Source of the DNA: Campylobacterota bacterium
Lineage (GTDB): Bacteria > Campylobacterota > Campylobacteria > Campylobacterales > Sulfurovaceae
Length of the DNA stretch: 10,473 bases
Direction: 5' to 3'
Assembly (NCBI GenBank): GCA_022600655.1
Contig: JAHZJZ010000241.1
Location: 1 to 10,473 of the forward strand
A model generated the notes under the pieces. The model did not search any database. It saw only the letters and a program-made list of their open reading frames with translations, and was not told the DNA's origin. The position numbers were made by a program, and so were the translations under genes. Shown piece by piece: positions 1 through 7,055 of this stretch. Numbering within the stretch: position 1 is the stretch's first letter; every line of letters begins with the position of its first letter.

Positions 1-1924
1 GAAGGGTATTGATATTCATCAATTCAATGGCAAACTCCAACTCTCCATCAGCATACTTAAAACTTTTACCTACCTGTATATCTAAGTCAATACTGCTTGG
101 CATACGCTTACTATAAGGTTCACCATAGAGAGGTCGTTTATAATCTTCACCCTCATAGCCAAACTCTTCTGTTCCTACAATAGGTGTATAGGGTCTTCCA
201 CTGTTATATTTAAACAACGATGAGAGTCGCCACTCATTATCAAATCGGTAAGTGGTATTAAACTGCAACGTATGAGGGATATCTCCTTCAAAACGGTACT
301 GTTTACTATTATCAGTATTGAGCTGTCGTTTGGCGTTCACATAAGTATAGGCGACTATCATATCAAACTTATCTATCTTTTTCTGATAGGTGACATCTAC
401 CCCATACGCTTCACCTTCACCCACTGCCTCATACTTAGTTCGCTCATCACTAATGGCTAGATTTTCAAATGTTTTATAGTAAGGTTCAACGGTCAATGAG
501 CTTTTATCTTCAAAGCTCTTAGTAATATTTGCCGTATAATGATTTGAAAACTCTGTGGTATCTATTTTAGGATTTCCAAATCCCTCTATCACATAAGTTG
601 TCTCTGGAAACTGCGAATATCTTCCTATGGCTACAGAGGCTGTTAAACTATCATCAAAGTCATGCACAAAAGCAAAACGTGGGTCAACCCCTCCACCAAA
701 CTCTTGAAAATCAGTCTCCCATGCTCTGGCTCCAAATCTAAAGTGATTATCTTCACTAATATCCCAAGTATCCTGTACAAAGAGTGCATAGGACTTGGCT
801 CTAAAGGTTTTGCTTAGGTCTACCACTTCTTGGTCAGTGATAAGTGGTTCAAAGTCATCTGATGAGGGAGGATTGGTTATATGCGCTTTAAGTGGAGCTT
901 TCATTTCACTAACTTCAAATCCTATTAATGGTTTATGATTTTCAATATCAAAGATAGTTTCATGGTAAAGAGTATTAGCAGTAGAGCTGGTATCGACAAA
1001 AAAATCAGCATCAAAAAGGTGTAGCTCTTGAGTTGTCTTTAAATGAGAAAGCAGTGTCATGGAGTTAAAGCTATCTCCAAAGTAATTCCATCTAACACCC
1101 AAGGTAGTAAAACCCATTGTACTGTTAATCTTACCATTGGCTACAGGGTCTCTGGTCTTATTCATCGTGGTGTTTAGCTTCATACTATCTTCTGCGGTTA
1201 TCGCTTCAAGTGAAAAGGCATGGTTACCTACATTATGAGAAAGTATCATCTGAGCATCATAAAACTGTGGAAAGAGTGTAAAGGTGGTCTCTTTACTCTT
1301 ATCATCCTCATCTTGCTCTAAACTGTCCATCACTTTGGTAGCAATAAGGTCAAAGTAGCTTCGTCTTCCTCCAATAAAGAGAGCCGTATCTTCTCCTAAT
1401 TTCATATCGTAAGCAAAGTCAGCATCATACATACCTAAATGAACACGTCCCTTATTACTTCCTGTAGGATACTTTGGCATTACATCGACTACTGCACCCA
1501 TCGCATCATATGTGGTATCAAACCCACCTAAATAGGCATCTATCTGCCCTGTCGCTTCAGGAGCAATCACAGAATGAAGTCCACCTAAGTGAAATATGTA
1601 ACCTAACGGTAGATGGTTAATACTATAAGTAGTCTCTCTAGGTTTGGAACCATGAATGTATATCTCACTGGCATCATCATTATTGGTACTCACCACACCA
1701 GCAAAAGATTTTAAAGCTTTAATAGGGTCACCATTGGTTCCAGGGATACTTAACGCCTGTTTGGTTGTTATCTGTTTTTGCATCGGAGCATCGGGGAGGA
1801 AGCTCTCTTTTTGAATCGGTACTTCACTCTCCTCTTCATAAGTAGCAGTTACCTCAATATCTTGAAGCTGAGTCTGAGCAAAAATAAGATTGGTAGCGAT
1901 TAGTGATAGCAGTATACTTTTCAT
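1..1924 (-). CDS. TonB-dependent outer-membrane receptor, C-terminus cut off by the window edge
   Basis: Reading the minus strand from an ATG at 1922-1924 gives about 641 residues with no stop to the window edge. It begins with a signal peptide (MKSILLSLIATNLIFA, probable cleavage before QTQ). A TonB-box-like segment, IEVTA, follows at about residues 23-27. A plug domain lies at about 50-150, with the hallmarks PGTNGDPIKAL, IYIHGSKPRET, YSINHLPLGY and AYLGGFDTTYDAMGAVVDV. The rest alternates aromatic-rich beta strands and polar loops, as in a 22-strand barrel, and reaches SGRPYTPI and FAIELMNI, so probably only the last ~50 residues are missing. Such receptors import scarce ligands across the outer membrane using TonB-ExbBD energy. 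The ligand cannot be read from the sequence. The promoter upstream suggests separate transcription from the lipoprotein gene at 2043-2948. Confidence 0.93.
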   Translation of the reverse strand, partial: MKSILLSLIATNLIFAQTQLQDIEVTATYEEESEVPIQKESFLPDAPMQKQITTKQALSIPGTNGDPIKALKSFAGVVSTNNDDASEIYIHGSKPRETTYSINHLPLGYIFHLGGLHSVIAPEATGQIDAYLGGFDTTYDAMGAVVDVMPKYPTGSNKGRVHLGMYDADFAYDMKLGEDTALFIGGRRSYFDLIATKVMDSLEQDEDDKSKETTFTLFPQFYDAQMILSHNVGNHAFSLEAITAEDSMKLNTTMNKTRDPVANGKINSTMGFTTLGVRWNYFGDSFNSMTLLSHLKTTQELHLFDADFFVDTSSTANTLYHETIFDIENHKPLIGFEVSEMKAPLKAHITNPPSSDDFEPLITDQEVVDLSKTFRAKSYALFVQDTWDISEDNHFRFGARAWETDFQEFGGGVDPRFAFVHDFDDSLTASVAIGRYSQFPETTYVIEGFGNPKIDTTEFSNHYTANITKSFEDKSSLTVEPYYKTFENLAISDERTKYEAVGEGEAYGVDVTYQKKIDKFDMIVAYTYVNAKRQLNTDNSKQYRFEGDIPHTLQFNTTYRFDNEWRLSSLFKYNSGRPYTPIVGTEEFGYEGEDYKRPLYGEPYSKRMPSSIDLDIQVGKSFKYADGELEFAIELMNINTL

Positions 1925-1959
1925 AGCAATAAACCCTTATTTAGAATTTTGAATGTTTA

Positions 1960-1965
1960 ATTATA
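1960..1965 (-). promoter_or_regulatory. Probable -10 box of the TonB-dependent receptor gene
   Basis: The minus strand reads a perfect TATAAT here, 35 bases before the receptor ATG. No convincing -35 box is present at the usual distance, which is common in Campylobacterota. A modest AAGGG sequence lies about ten bases before the ATG as the ribosome site. Confidence 0.5.
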
Positions 1966-2042
1966 ATGTAAAAAAATGAAGAGGAAATGAGATAAATAAT
2001 TTTTAGTGAAATGAGAATATTTTTAAAGGAAATCTTTTCCCT

Positions 2043-2948
2043 TTATTTTTGATAAGAACCATCTGGTAAAATGGTTGGAAAGCTATATTCAGGATTGGTT
2101 AACAGGTTATACACAGAGGTATCTACCGTTTGGACTAAATTTTTAGTATACAAGTCCCACTCCTCTTGAATCTCATCAAATCTATTGGTATTAGCTCCTA
2201 AGATGGAAGTCATCGACCAGTAGATATACTCTGTTGCCATACAGTTGTAGTCACAAGTTGTATCATAATAAGTATACCAAGCCTCTTGGGGATACTCCTC
2301 AGGAACTGTCATAAATTGACCACCTCTAGCAGTATCCATAGCATCAGTAAGAGTGCTTCCTTGATGTTCTCCAAAAACATTAGGATAGGTTTCTGCATAG
2401 CCTGTGCGTGTGACCAAGTGCCAAACTTCTTCAATGGTAGTATCAAACGCTCCTCTATGTCCGTTGGTATGCCAAATTGGTCTGGTCTCATCATTACCCA
2501 AGTCTTGACCACCATCAAAGTATTCAGGTTCAATACTATCTAAATCTGATAGCTCTTTCCACATTACCATAAAAGCATTATTATGGTGCATAGACGCTAC
2601 TACTTTTGGATTGTCAACCGTTCCATCTTCATCATTATCAAGATACTGGGCAAGAACATTTGCAGCGTGTGTCAACTTTATATCTTCGACACGAGGTGAT
2701 GCGTAAAGAGGAATACCAAAGACTTCTATTTTACGATTAAATGCATGAAAACCATCATCTTGATGATATATAATTGTAAAACTTTGCTCTACATTATCAT
2801 CTATCGGAGTTGAGGAGTTATCTGCAGTCGTCTCAGATTCCACTATCTCTTCATAGAACTCTTCTTCATCACTAGGAGTTGAATTATCACCACAACCTGT
2901 TAAAGTGATTAATAGTATGAGTATAATAGAATAAAGCTTGAACGGCAT
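2043..2948 (-). CDS. Lipoprotein of unknown family with an EF-hand-like loop and an EEVWH motif
   Basis: A 301-residue secreted lipoprotein. The signal peptide ends in the lipobox L16-T-G-C19, so Cys19 should be lipidated and the protein membrane-anchored. An acidic, Ser/Thr-rich linker (about 21-52) precedes one folded domain. Residues 104-115 (DNDEDGTVDNPK) match the Asp spacing of an EF-hand calcium loop, except that Lys takes the usual last Glu position. Residues 173-177 read EEVWH, resembling a zincin HExxH helix with the first His replaced by Glu. H195 and E240 lie downstream. A CDYNC pair sits at 232-236. I do not recognise a named family, so calcium binding or peptidase activity is inference. 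The start is supported by CAGGAG seven bases upstream. The gene is on the same strand as the receptor, 118 bases before it, so a shared role in uptake is possible but unproven. Confidence 0.85.
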   Translation of the reverse strand: MPFKLYSIILILLITLTGCGDNSTPSDEEEFYEEIVESETTADNSSTPIDDNVEQSFTIIYHQDDGFHAFNRKIEVFGIPLYASPRVEDIKLTHAANVLAQYLDNDEDGTVDNPKVVASMHHNNAFMVMWKELSDLDSIEPEYFDGGQDLGNDETRPIWHTNGHRGAFDTTIEEVWHLVTRTGYAETYPNVFGEHQGSTLTDAMDTARGGQFMTVPEEYPQEAWYTYYDTTCDYNCMATEYIYWSMTSILGANTNRFDEIQEEWDLYTKNLVQTVDTSVYNLLTNPEYSFPTILPDGSYQK

Positions 2949-2974
2949 AAAAAACTCCTGAAGTGATTTTATTA

Positions 2975-2980
2975 ATTATA
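2975..2980 (-). promoter_or_regulatory. Probable -10 box of the 301-residue lipoprotein gene
   Basis: A perfect TATAAT on the minus strand, 26 bases before the ATG and upstream of CAGGAG. The 8-base palindrome ACAGCTGT abuts it upstream. There is no clear -35 box. Confidence 0.45.
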
Positions 2981-3037
2981 CAGCTGTAGACTTAATTTAA
3001 TAATCATTAAAATAATATTAAAAATAATACACAATTA

Positions 3038-3054
3038 ATTCACATAAGGTGAAT
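3038..3054. promoter_or_regulatory. Inverted repeat between divergent lipoprotein genes, possible operator
   Basis: ATTCAC-ATAAG-GTGAAT: perfect 6-base arms with a 5-base centre, lying in the AT-rich gap between divergent genes and 35 bases before the plus-strand start. Its size and location would fit a dimeric regulator site, but an AT-rich gap yields such arms by chance, so the call is weak. Confidence 0.25.
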
Positions 3055-3089
3055 AGAATGGTCAGATAATTTATTACGAGGAGTTTAGA

Positions 3090-3587
3090 ATGAAAATAGG
3101 TGTAGGGATTTTAGCTATAGGTATAGCGTTAATGATGATTGGTTGTGGTGATGAGACAGAGAAGAGTGTTCAAAAGAGTCAACCAATTGAAAAGGCTCAA
3201 CCAACCGTAGAGAAAACGGTAACTCAACCAACTGTAGAAGCAGTTGTGACACAACCGAGTTATGATGGGACATATGAGCTTATCTCAAAATATCCTGATG
3301 GTGGAACAGAGCTTATGGTAAGAAAAAATACAAAATCTACCGATGAGACCTATTATGATATTCAGATAGTAGCAAGTATGGGTACTCAATCTGGAGGTAT
3401 TGATGAAGAGGGGTTACCATTTGAAACAAATAAAATATACTCTGTAACAAGTGAGTGTTCATATGAGATTGTTTTTTCAGATACTGGTGCAAAATTTGAG
3501 GCATATGAGGGAGACTGCAGCCATTTGGCAAATGGACTTCCTGTAGAGGGAGAGTACAAGAAGATAAGCAATGATGTAGAGTGGTAG
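3090..3587 (+). CDS. Small lipoprotein, unknown function
   Basis: A 165-residue protein starting at an ATG with GAGGAG seven bases upstream. The signal peptide ends in the lipobox M16-I-G-C19. A low-complexity linker at about 30-57 repeats QPxxE/QPTVE units (QPIEKAQPTVEKTVTQPTVEA), typical of a flexible tether between membrane and domain. The C-terminal domain (about 58-165) is beta-rich, opening with YDGTYELI and closing with VEGEYKKI, and has two cysteines (123 and 143) that could form a disulfide in the envelope. No family is recognised; a small ligand-binding beta-barrel is only a guess. It diverges from the lipoprotein gene at 2043-2948 and is followed 15 bases later, in the same frame, by a smaller lipoprotein ORF, so the two may be co-transcribed. 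Confidence 0.85.
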   Translation: MKIGVGILAIGIALMMIGCGDETEKSVQKSQPIEKAQPTVEKTVTQPTVEAVVTQPSYDGTYELISKYPDGGTELMVRKNTKSTDETYYDIQIVASMGTQSGGIDEEGLPFETNKIYSVTSECSYEIVFSDTGAKFEAYEGDCSHLANGLPVEGEYKKISNDVEW

Positions 3588-3602
3588 TGAAATACTTTAT
3601 CT

Positions 3603-3785
3603 TTGTTAAAAAAAGTATCTATAGGGTTATTAATAACTCTATTTATTTCTAGTTGCTCTTCACCAAGTAGATATATTGATACAACACTTGCTGGAGCTGG
3701 AGCACTTTTAGAGATTACATCCGAACTGGTGTTAAACCCAGTTGGTGAAGTTATTAAAATCGTATGTTTTTATCTCCAAAAATAA
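3603..3785 (+). CDS. Very small putative lipoprotein with TTG start
   Basis: A 60-residue ORF in the same frame as the preceding lipoprotein gene, after its TAG-TGA double stop. The only plausible start is TTG, with no strong ribosome site, so expression may rely on coupling to the gene upstream. The N-terminus is convincing: two lysines, a hydrophobic stretch (about 5-14) and the lipobox I15-S-S-C18, followed by SSPSRY. The remainder has a hydrophobic, Gly/Ala-rich stretch (TLAGAGALLEI) and ends in FYLQK. It resembles a Campylobacterota-type mini-lipoprotein, but I cannot name a family. Its 3' end abuts the degenerate convergent sequence after tpiA, so the C-terminus could be an altered version of a longer ancestor. 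Confidence 0.55.
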   Translation: MLKKVSIGLLITLFISSCSSPSRYIDTTLAGAGALLEITSELVLNPVGEVIKIVCFYLQK

Positions 3786-3818
3786 TCAACTTACTACTAG
3801 CGATTCGCTCATTAAGAA

Positions 3819-4037
3819 TCAGCTTTGGGACATCGGGTATGGAGCATGTAGATAGAGTACATTTTGGGCACCATGCCCCCAAATAATCAAATCAATCACA
3901 TAATCATGTTGAGAAAAATAGATTAAAGTATCCAACAGTTTCTCTCGTGTACACTTTTTATCACTGAGAATTTTTACTTTATCATAGGTATTCATTCCCT
4001 GAATGCGTGTTATGCCATCTGGGAGCCAGTTAAACAT
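3819..4037 (-). CDS. Short ORF coupled to tpiA, possible truncated caspase-like fragment
   Basis: A 72-residue ORF whose ATG overlaps the tpiA stop by one base (TAATG), the usual sign of translational coupling. Residues 29-60 (about CTREKLLDTLIYFSQ to IDLIIWGHGAQN) resemble the first catalytic block of caspase/metacaspase-type peptidases, where a helix with a Leu/Phe pattern precedes a strand ending in GHGxQ; the His would be the dyad histidine. The second block carrying the catalytic Cys is absent. After the TGA stop another frame stays open as PKLILNERIASSKLIIFGDKNIRF to about 3751, which might indicate a frameshifted remnant. In C. jejuni, from memory, fabI follows tpiA, so this position is altered here. 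It could also be a chance ORF; activity is unlikely. Confidence 0.4.
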   Translation of the reverse strand: MFNWLPDGITRIQGMNTYDKVKILSDKKCTREKLLDTLIYFSQHDYVIDLIIWGHGAQNVLYLHAPYPMSQS

Positions 4038-4726
4038 TAATGAAGAACCAACTCCAAAAAAGTTTCAGTCTTCAATGAAGCACCACCGACCAATACACCA
4101 TCAACATTATCAATGGCTGCAATCTCTGCAATATTGGCTCCTTTGACACTTCCCCCATAGAGTAGAGGTTTATCTACAACTTTTTTAAGTGCATTATGTG
4201 TCTCTACTATCTCTTCAACGGTTGCACTTCGTCCTGTACCAATTGCCCAGATAGGTTCATAAGCGATAACAAAGTTCTCATAAGTGGTATCAATACCCTC
4301 AAATTGAGAGACAAGATGCTCCATTACCGCTTCAATACCCTGCTCTCTTACTTCAAGTGATTCACCAATACAGTAGATAATCTCAAAGCCCTGCTCTTTA
4401 AAAAATGCAAACTTCTTAGCCACCTCACCTTGAGACTCACCAATGGTATCTCGTCGTTCACTGTGACCTATAAGTATCGTCTTAATACCAAACTCACTTA
4501 ACTGCTCAACCCCAACTTCACCTGTAAATGCACCTTTCTCTACAGGGTAAGCATTTTGAGCACCTACTGTAAAGTCTCCCTCAAAACTATCCAGTGCGGT
4601 TAAAGGTGGAAAAATATAAACTTTATCTTCAGATTTTTTTTGATGGAGTTGTGTTTGTAGCTCTTCTATATAGTTTTTTGTAGATTTTCGTGTGTGATTT
4701 GTTTTAAAATTTGCTGCGTATATCAT
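4037..4726 (-). CDS. tpiA: Triose-phosphate isomerase
   Basis: Interconverts glyceraldehyde 3-phosphate and dihydroxyacetone phosphate in the cytoplasm. The 229-residue protein has the full active site: the N-terminal ANFK with Lys8, IGHSERR with His88, YEPIWAIGTG with Glu157 and the mobile loop, and the phosphate-binding GGSVKG and DGVLVGGASL segments near the C-terminus. The start was set at ATG 4724-4726 because the family begins at MIYAANFK and AAAGGT lies just upstream. The frame is open for 20 more codons to a GTG at 4786, but that extension is translated from a REP hairpin and should be ignored. It is the third gene of gap-pgk-tpiA. The 71-base gap after pgk, holding the REP, is unusually wide for this operon. 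The stop overlaps the next short ORF. Confidence 0.96.
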   Translation of the reverse strand: MIYAANFKTNHTRKSTKNYIEELQTQLHQKKSEDKVYIFPPLTALDSFEGDFTVGAQNAYPVEKGAFTGEVGVEQLSEFGIKTILIGHSERRDTIGESQGEVAKKFAFFKEQGFEIIYCIGESLEVREQGIEAVMEHLVSQFEGIDTTYENFVIAYEPIWAIGTGRSATVEEIVETHNALKKVVDKPLLYGGSVKGANIAEIAAIDNVDGVLVGGASLKTETFLELVLH

Positions 4727-4767
4727 ATTTACCTTTATACTTTGTGAAATTATTTTTAAATATCTTT

Positions 4768-4791
4768 CGTGGGCAGGAATGCCCACGCTAC
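4768..4791 (-). repeat. REP-type hairpin (family 2, copy 1) between pgk and tpiA
   Basis: On the minus strand GTAG (4788-4791) is followed by CGTGGGCA, loop TTCC, then TGCCCACG: a perfect 8-bp GC-rich stem in AT-rich surroundings. A tetranucleotide GTAG 5' of a hairpin is the defining layout of REP sequences recognised by RAYT transposases. An identical 24-base copy lies at 8666-8689 in the same orientation. Being inside the operon transcript, the stem could affect mRNA stability or attenuate expression downstream of pgk. Confidence 0.75.
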
Positions 4792-4797
4792 ATATAA

Positions 4798-5991
4798 TTA
4801 TGATTTAAGTGCTTCAATACCAGGAAGAGATTTACCCTCGATAAGGTTCAGACTCGCACCACCACCTGTACTAACAAAGGTCATCTCATCAACATCACCA
4901 GCTTTTTGAGCCACATCTGCTGTATCACCTCCACCTACGATGGTTGTTGCATGGGTATCAGCAATGTCGTGAGACATCTTTAGACTTCCTTTTGAGAACT
5001 TGTCCCACTCATAAACACCCATCGGTCCATTCCAGATAATGGTCTGTGCATCATGTATTACTTGACGGAAAAGTCTTGAACTTGCAGGTCCAATATCTAG
5101 CCCCATCCAACCTTCAGGAATCTCTTGAGACGGTAGATATTTTGCTACACCATGTTCTGAAAATTCAGGGGTTACCACCACATCTACAGGTAAGTAAAAC
5201 TTCACCCCTTTTTTTCTAGCTTTTGCCATAACGGTTCGTGCTTCGTGAATTAAATCCTCTTCTACCAAAGAGTTACCAATCTCATACCCTTGAGCTTTAA
5301 GGAAGGTAAACGCCATCCCTCCACCAATAATAATTTTATCTACCTTATCAAGTAGTTGTCTTAACGCTTCAAGTTTACCTGAAACTTTAGAACCACCAAC
5401 CACCGCGACAAATGGTCTCATAGGTTTTTCAAGTGTTTTATGGAAAAAGTTTACCTCTTTAGCAAGAAGAAATCCTGCTGCACGGTGATCTGCATCAAAA
5501 AGTCTAGCCATCGCATCTATAGAGGCATGAGCTCTATGACATGCACCAAAAGCATCATTGATGTAAACATCAACCATACTTGCTAACTCTTTAGCAAATG
5601 TTTCATCATTTTTAGTCTCACCAGCTTCATAACGTAAATTCTCTAAGACTAAAACCTCTCCAGCCTCTAATGCAGCGGCTTTGGCTTTTGTATCTTCTCC
5701 TACTACATTATTGGCTAAGGTAATATTTGAAGCAATTTTAAGCAATGTTTTCAGTCTTGTAACGACTGTTTTAAGTGAGTACTTCTCTTCATACACTCCT
5801 GGTTCTGGTCGCTCATAATGAGAAGCTAAAACCACTTTACAATCACGGTCTAAACAGTAACGAATGGTTGGTAGAACACCACGGATTCTTCTATCATCAG
5901 TAATGTTACCATCTTCATCTTTTGGAACGTTGAAATCACACCTTATAAATATGGTTTTACCATCTATCTCTAAATCTTTAATCGTTTTCAA
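4798..5991 (-). CDS. pgk: Phosphoglycerate kinase (TTG start)
   Basis: Transfers phosphate between 1,3-bisphosphoglycerate and ADP, reversibly, in the cytoplasm. The 397-residue length is normal for bacteria. Family motifs appear in order: RCDFNVP (17-23), ENLRYEAGE, NDAFGACHRAHAS, GGSKVSGK, GGGMAFTFLKA, NGPMGVYEWDKF and the C-terminal nucleotide-binding GGGDTADVAQ and FVSTGGGASLNLI. The start is TTG, chosen because MKTIKDLEIDGK fits the family N-terminus and AAAGGAG lies six bases upstream. That ribosome site is embedded in the last codons of gap, with a single base between the gap stop and the TTG, so translation of the two is probably coupled. No internal promoter is obvious. Confidence 0.97.
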   Translation of the reverse strand: MKTIKDLEIDGKTIFIRCDFNVPKDEDGNITDDRRIRGVLPTIRYCLDRDCKVVLASHYERPEPGVYEEKYSLKTVVTRLKTLLKIASNITLANNVVGEDTKAKAAALEAGEVLVLENLRYEAGETKNDETFAKELASMVDVYINDAFGACHRAHASIDAMARLFDADHRAAGFLLAKEVNFFHKTLEKPMRPFVAVVGGSKVSGKLEALRQLLDKVDKIIIGGGMAFTFLKAQGYEIGNSLVEEDLIHEARTVMAKARKKGVKFYLPVDVVVTPEFSEHGVAKYLPSQEIPEGWMGLDIGPASSRLFRQVIHDAQTIIWNGPMGVYEWDKFSKGSLKMSHDIADTHATTIVGGGDTADVAQKAGDVDEMTFVSTGGGASLNLIEGKSLPGIEALKS

Positions 5992-5992
5992 A

Positions 5993-6991
5993 CTATGCTC
6001 CTTTACTAATGTGTACAGCCATATCGACCAATCTTACAGAGTACCCCCACTCGTTGTCATACCATGAGAGTACTTTAACCATATTTCCACCAATCACTTG
6101 AATGGTATCCATAGCTACTACTGTACTCTGCTCTTCACCAACAAAGTCTTGAGAGACTCGGTACTCTTCATCTACTCCTAAAATACCTCTGTGTGAACCT
6201 TCACTTGCTGTCTTAAAGGCAGCTTGTACCTCTTCAAGTGTTACCTCTTTACCAAGATTAACTGTTAAATCTACCATAGAGACATCAGGGGTTGGAACAC
6301 GAATCGCTTGACCGTTAAGTTTACCTGTTAGTTGTGGTAACACTTTTGAGATAGCCTTAGCCGCACCTGTTGTTGTTGGTACCAAGTTAACAGCACCAGA
6401 ACGCCCTTTTCTTGGGTCTTTTTTATGTTTTCCATCTAAAATAGGTTGAGACGCTGTATAAGAGTGAATGGTGGTCATAAGTCCAGACTCAATCCCAAAA
6501 GCGTCATCTAGTACTTTAGCTACAGGAGCCAAACCATTGGTGGTACATGAAGCATTTGAGACTACAGCTTGACCTGCATACTCATCTTCATTGGCACCGA
6601 TAACAAAGGTTGCTGTATCATCTTTTGCAGGAGCAGAGAAGAGAACCTTCTTCACACCGTTGTCAAGATAAGCTTGAACTGACTCTTGTGTTAAAAATGC
6701 ACCTGTACACTCTAAAACCACTTCAGCACCAGCCTCAGCAAAACCTATCTTAGCAGGGTCACGCTCAGCAAAAAGTTTGGCTTTGGTCTCACCGATATTA
6801 ACAAAACCATCTGCAACACTCACATCCATTCGTTTACCATGAACAGAGTCATACTTCAACCCATACTCAATCATCGACTCAGCACCCGTTGCATTAACGG
6901 CAACCAACTCAATATCATCTCTATCAGCAATGATACGAGCCACACATCTTCCAATTCGTCCTAAACCATTTATTGCAACTTTTACAGCCAT
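5993..6991 (-). CDS. gap: Glyceraldehyde-3-phosphate dehydrogenase, type I
   Basis: Interconverts glyceraldehyde 3-phosphate and 1,3-bisphosphoglycerate with a nicotinamide dinucleotide. 332 residues, standard length. The Rossmann dinucleotide motif is NGLGRIGR (8-15). The catalytic signature SNASCTTN places the active-site cysteine at 149. HSYTASQ and the C-terminal SWYDNEWGYS are also typical. At the end of the second strand the sequence is VNATG (32-36) where NAD-specific enzymes usually have Asn-Asp, so the Asp that excludes NADP is replaced by Ala34. Dual or NADP-preferring cofactor use, as in anabolic GAPDHs, is a reasonable inference. First gene of gap-pgk-tpiA, divergent from nadD. 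Ribosome site AAGGG, nine bases before the ATG. Confidence 0.97.
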   Translation of the reverse strand: MAVKVAINGLGRIGRCVARIIADRDDIELVAVNATGAESMIEYGLKYDSVHGKRMDVSVADGFVNIGETKAKLFAERDPAKIGFAEAGAEVVLECTGAFLTQESVQAYLDNGVKKVLFSAPAKDDTATFVIGANEDEYAGQAVVSNASCTTNGLAPVAKVLDDAFGIESGLMTTIHSYTASQPILDGKHKKDPRKGRSGAVNLVPTTTGAAKAISKVLPQLTGKLNGQAIRVPTPDVSMVDLTVNLGKEVTLEEVQAAFKTASEGSHRGILGVDEEYRVSQDFVGEEQSTVVAMDTIQVIGGNMVKVLSWYDNEWGYSVRLVDMAVHISKGA

Positions 6992-7055
6992 TCATTCATC
7001 CCTTTAGTTTAATATGATAATATAGCAAATATATTACATAAATAGAGGTTACTCT
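6992..7055. promoter_or_regulatory. Divergent promoter region for gap-pgk-tpiA and nadD-rsfS
   Basis: These 64 bases must hold both outward promoters unless they lie inside the genes. The stretch is almost entirely A/T, with several -10-like hexamers: TATATT and TATTAT toward gap, GATAAT and TATATT toward nadD. Exact boxes cannot be chosen by eye, and no clear -35 boxes are present. The overlap would allow joint control of the two transcripts. Confidence 0.4.

Noticed and set aside
272..460. Plus-strand 62-codon frame inside the receptor gene
   Set aside because: Antisense to a continuous receptor reading frame; no independent support.
2020..2045. Hairpin-like AAAGG/CCTTT sequence as a terminator after the 301-residue lipoprotein gene
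   Set aside because: The arms are imperfect and AT-rich, and there is no T run after them on the minus strand.
2286..2543. Plus-strand and alternative minus-strand frames within the 301-residue lipoprotein gene
   Set aside because: Shadows of a well-supported coding frame; no ribosome site and no protein-like features.
4727..4786. N-terminal extension of TpiA from a GTG codon
   Set aside because: The 20 residues come from the REP hairpin; the family N-terminus MIYAANFK has its own ribosome site.
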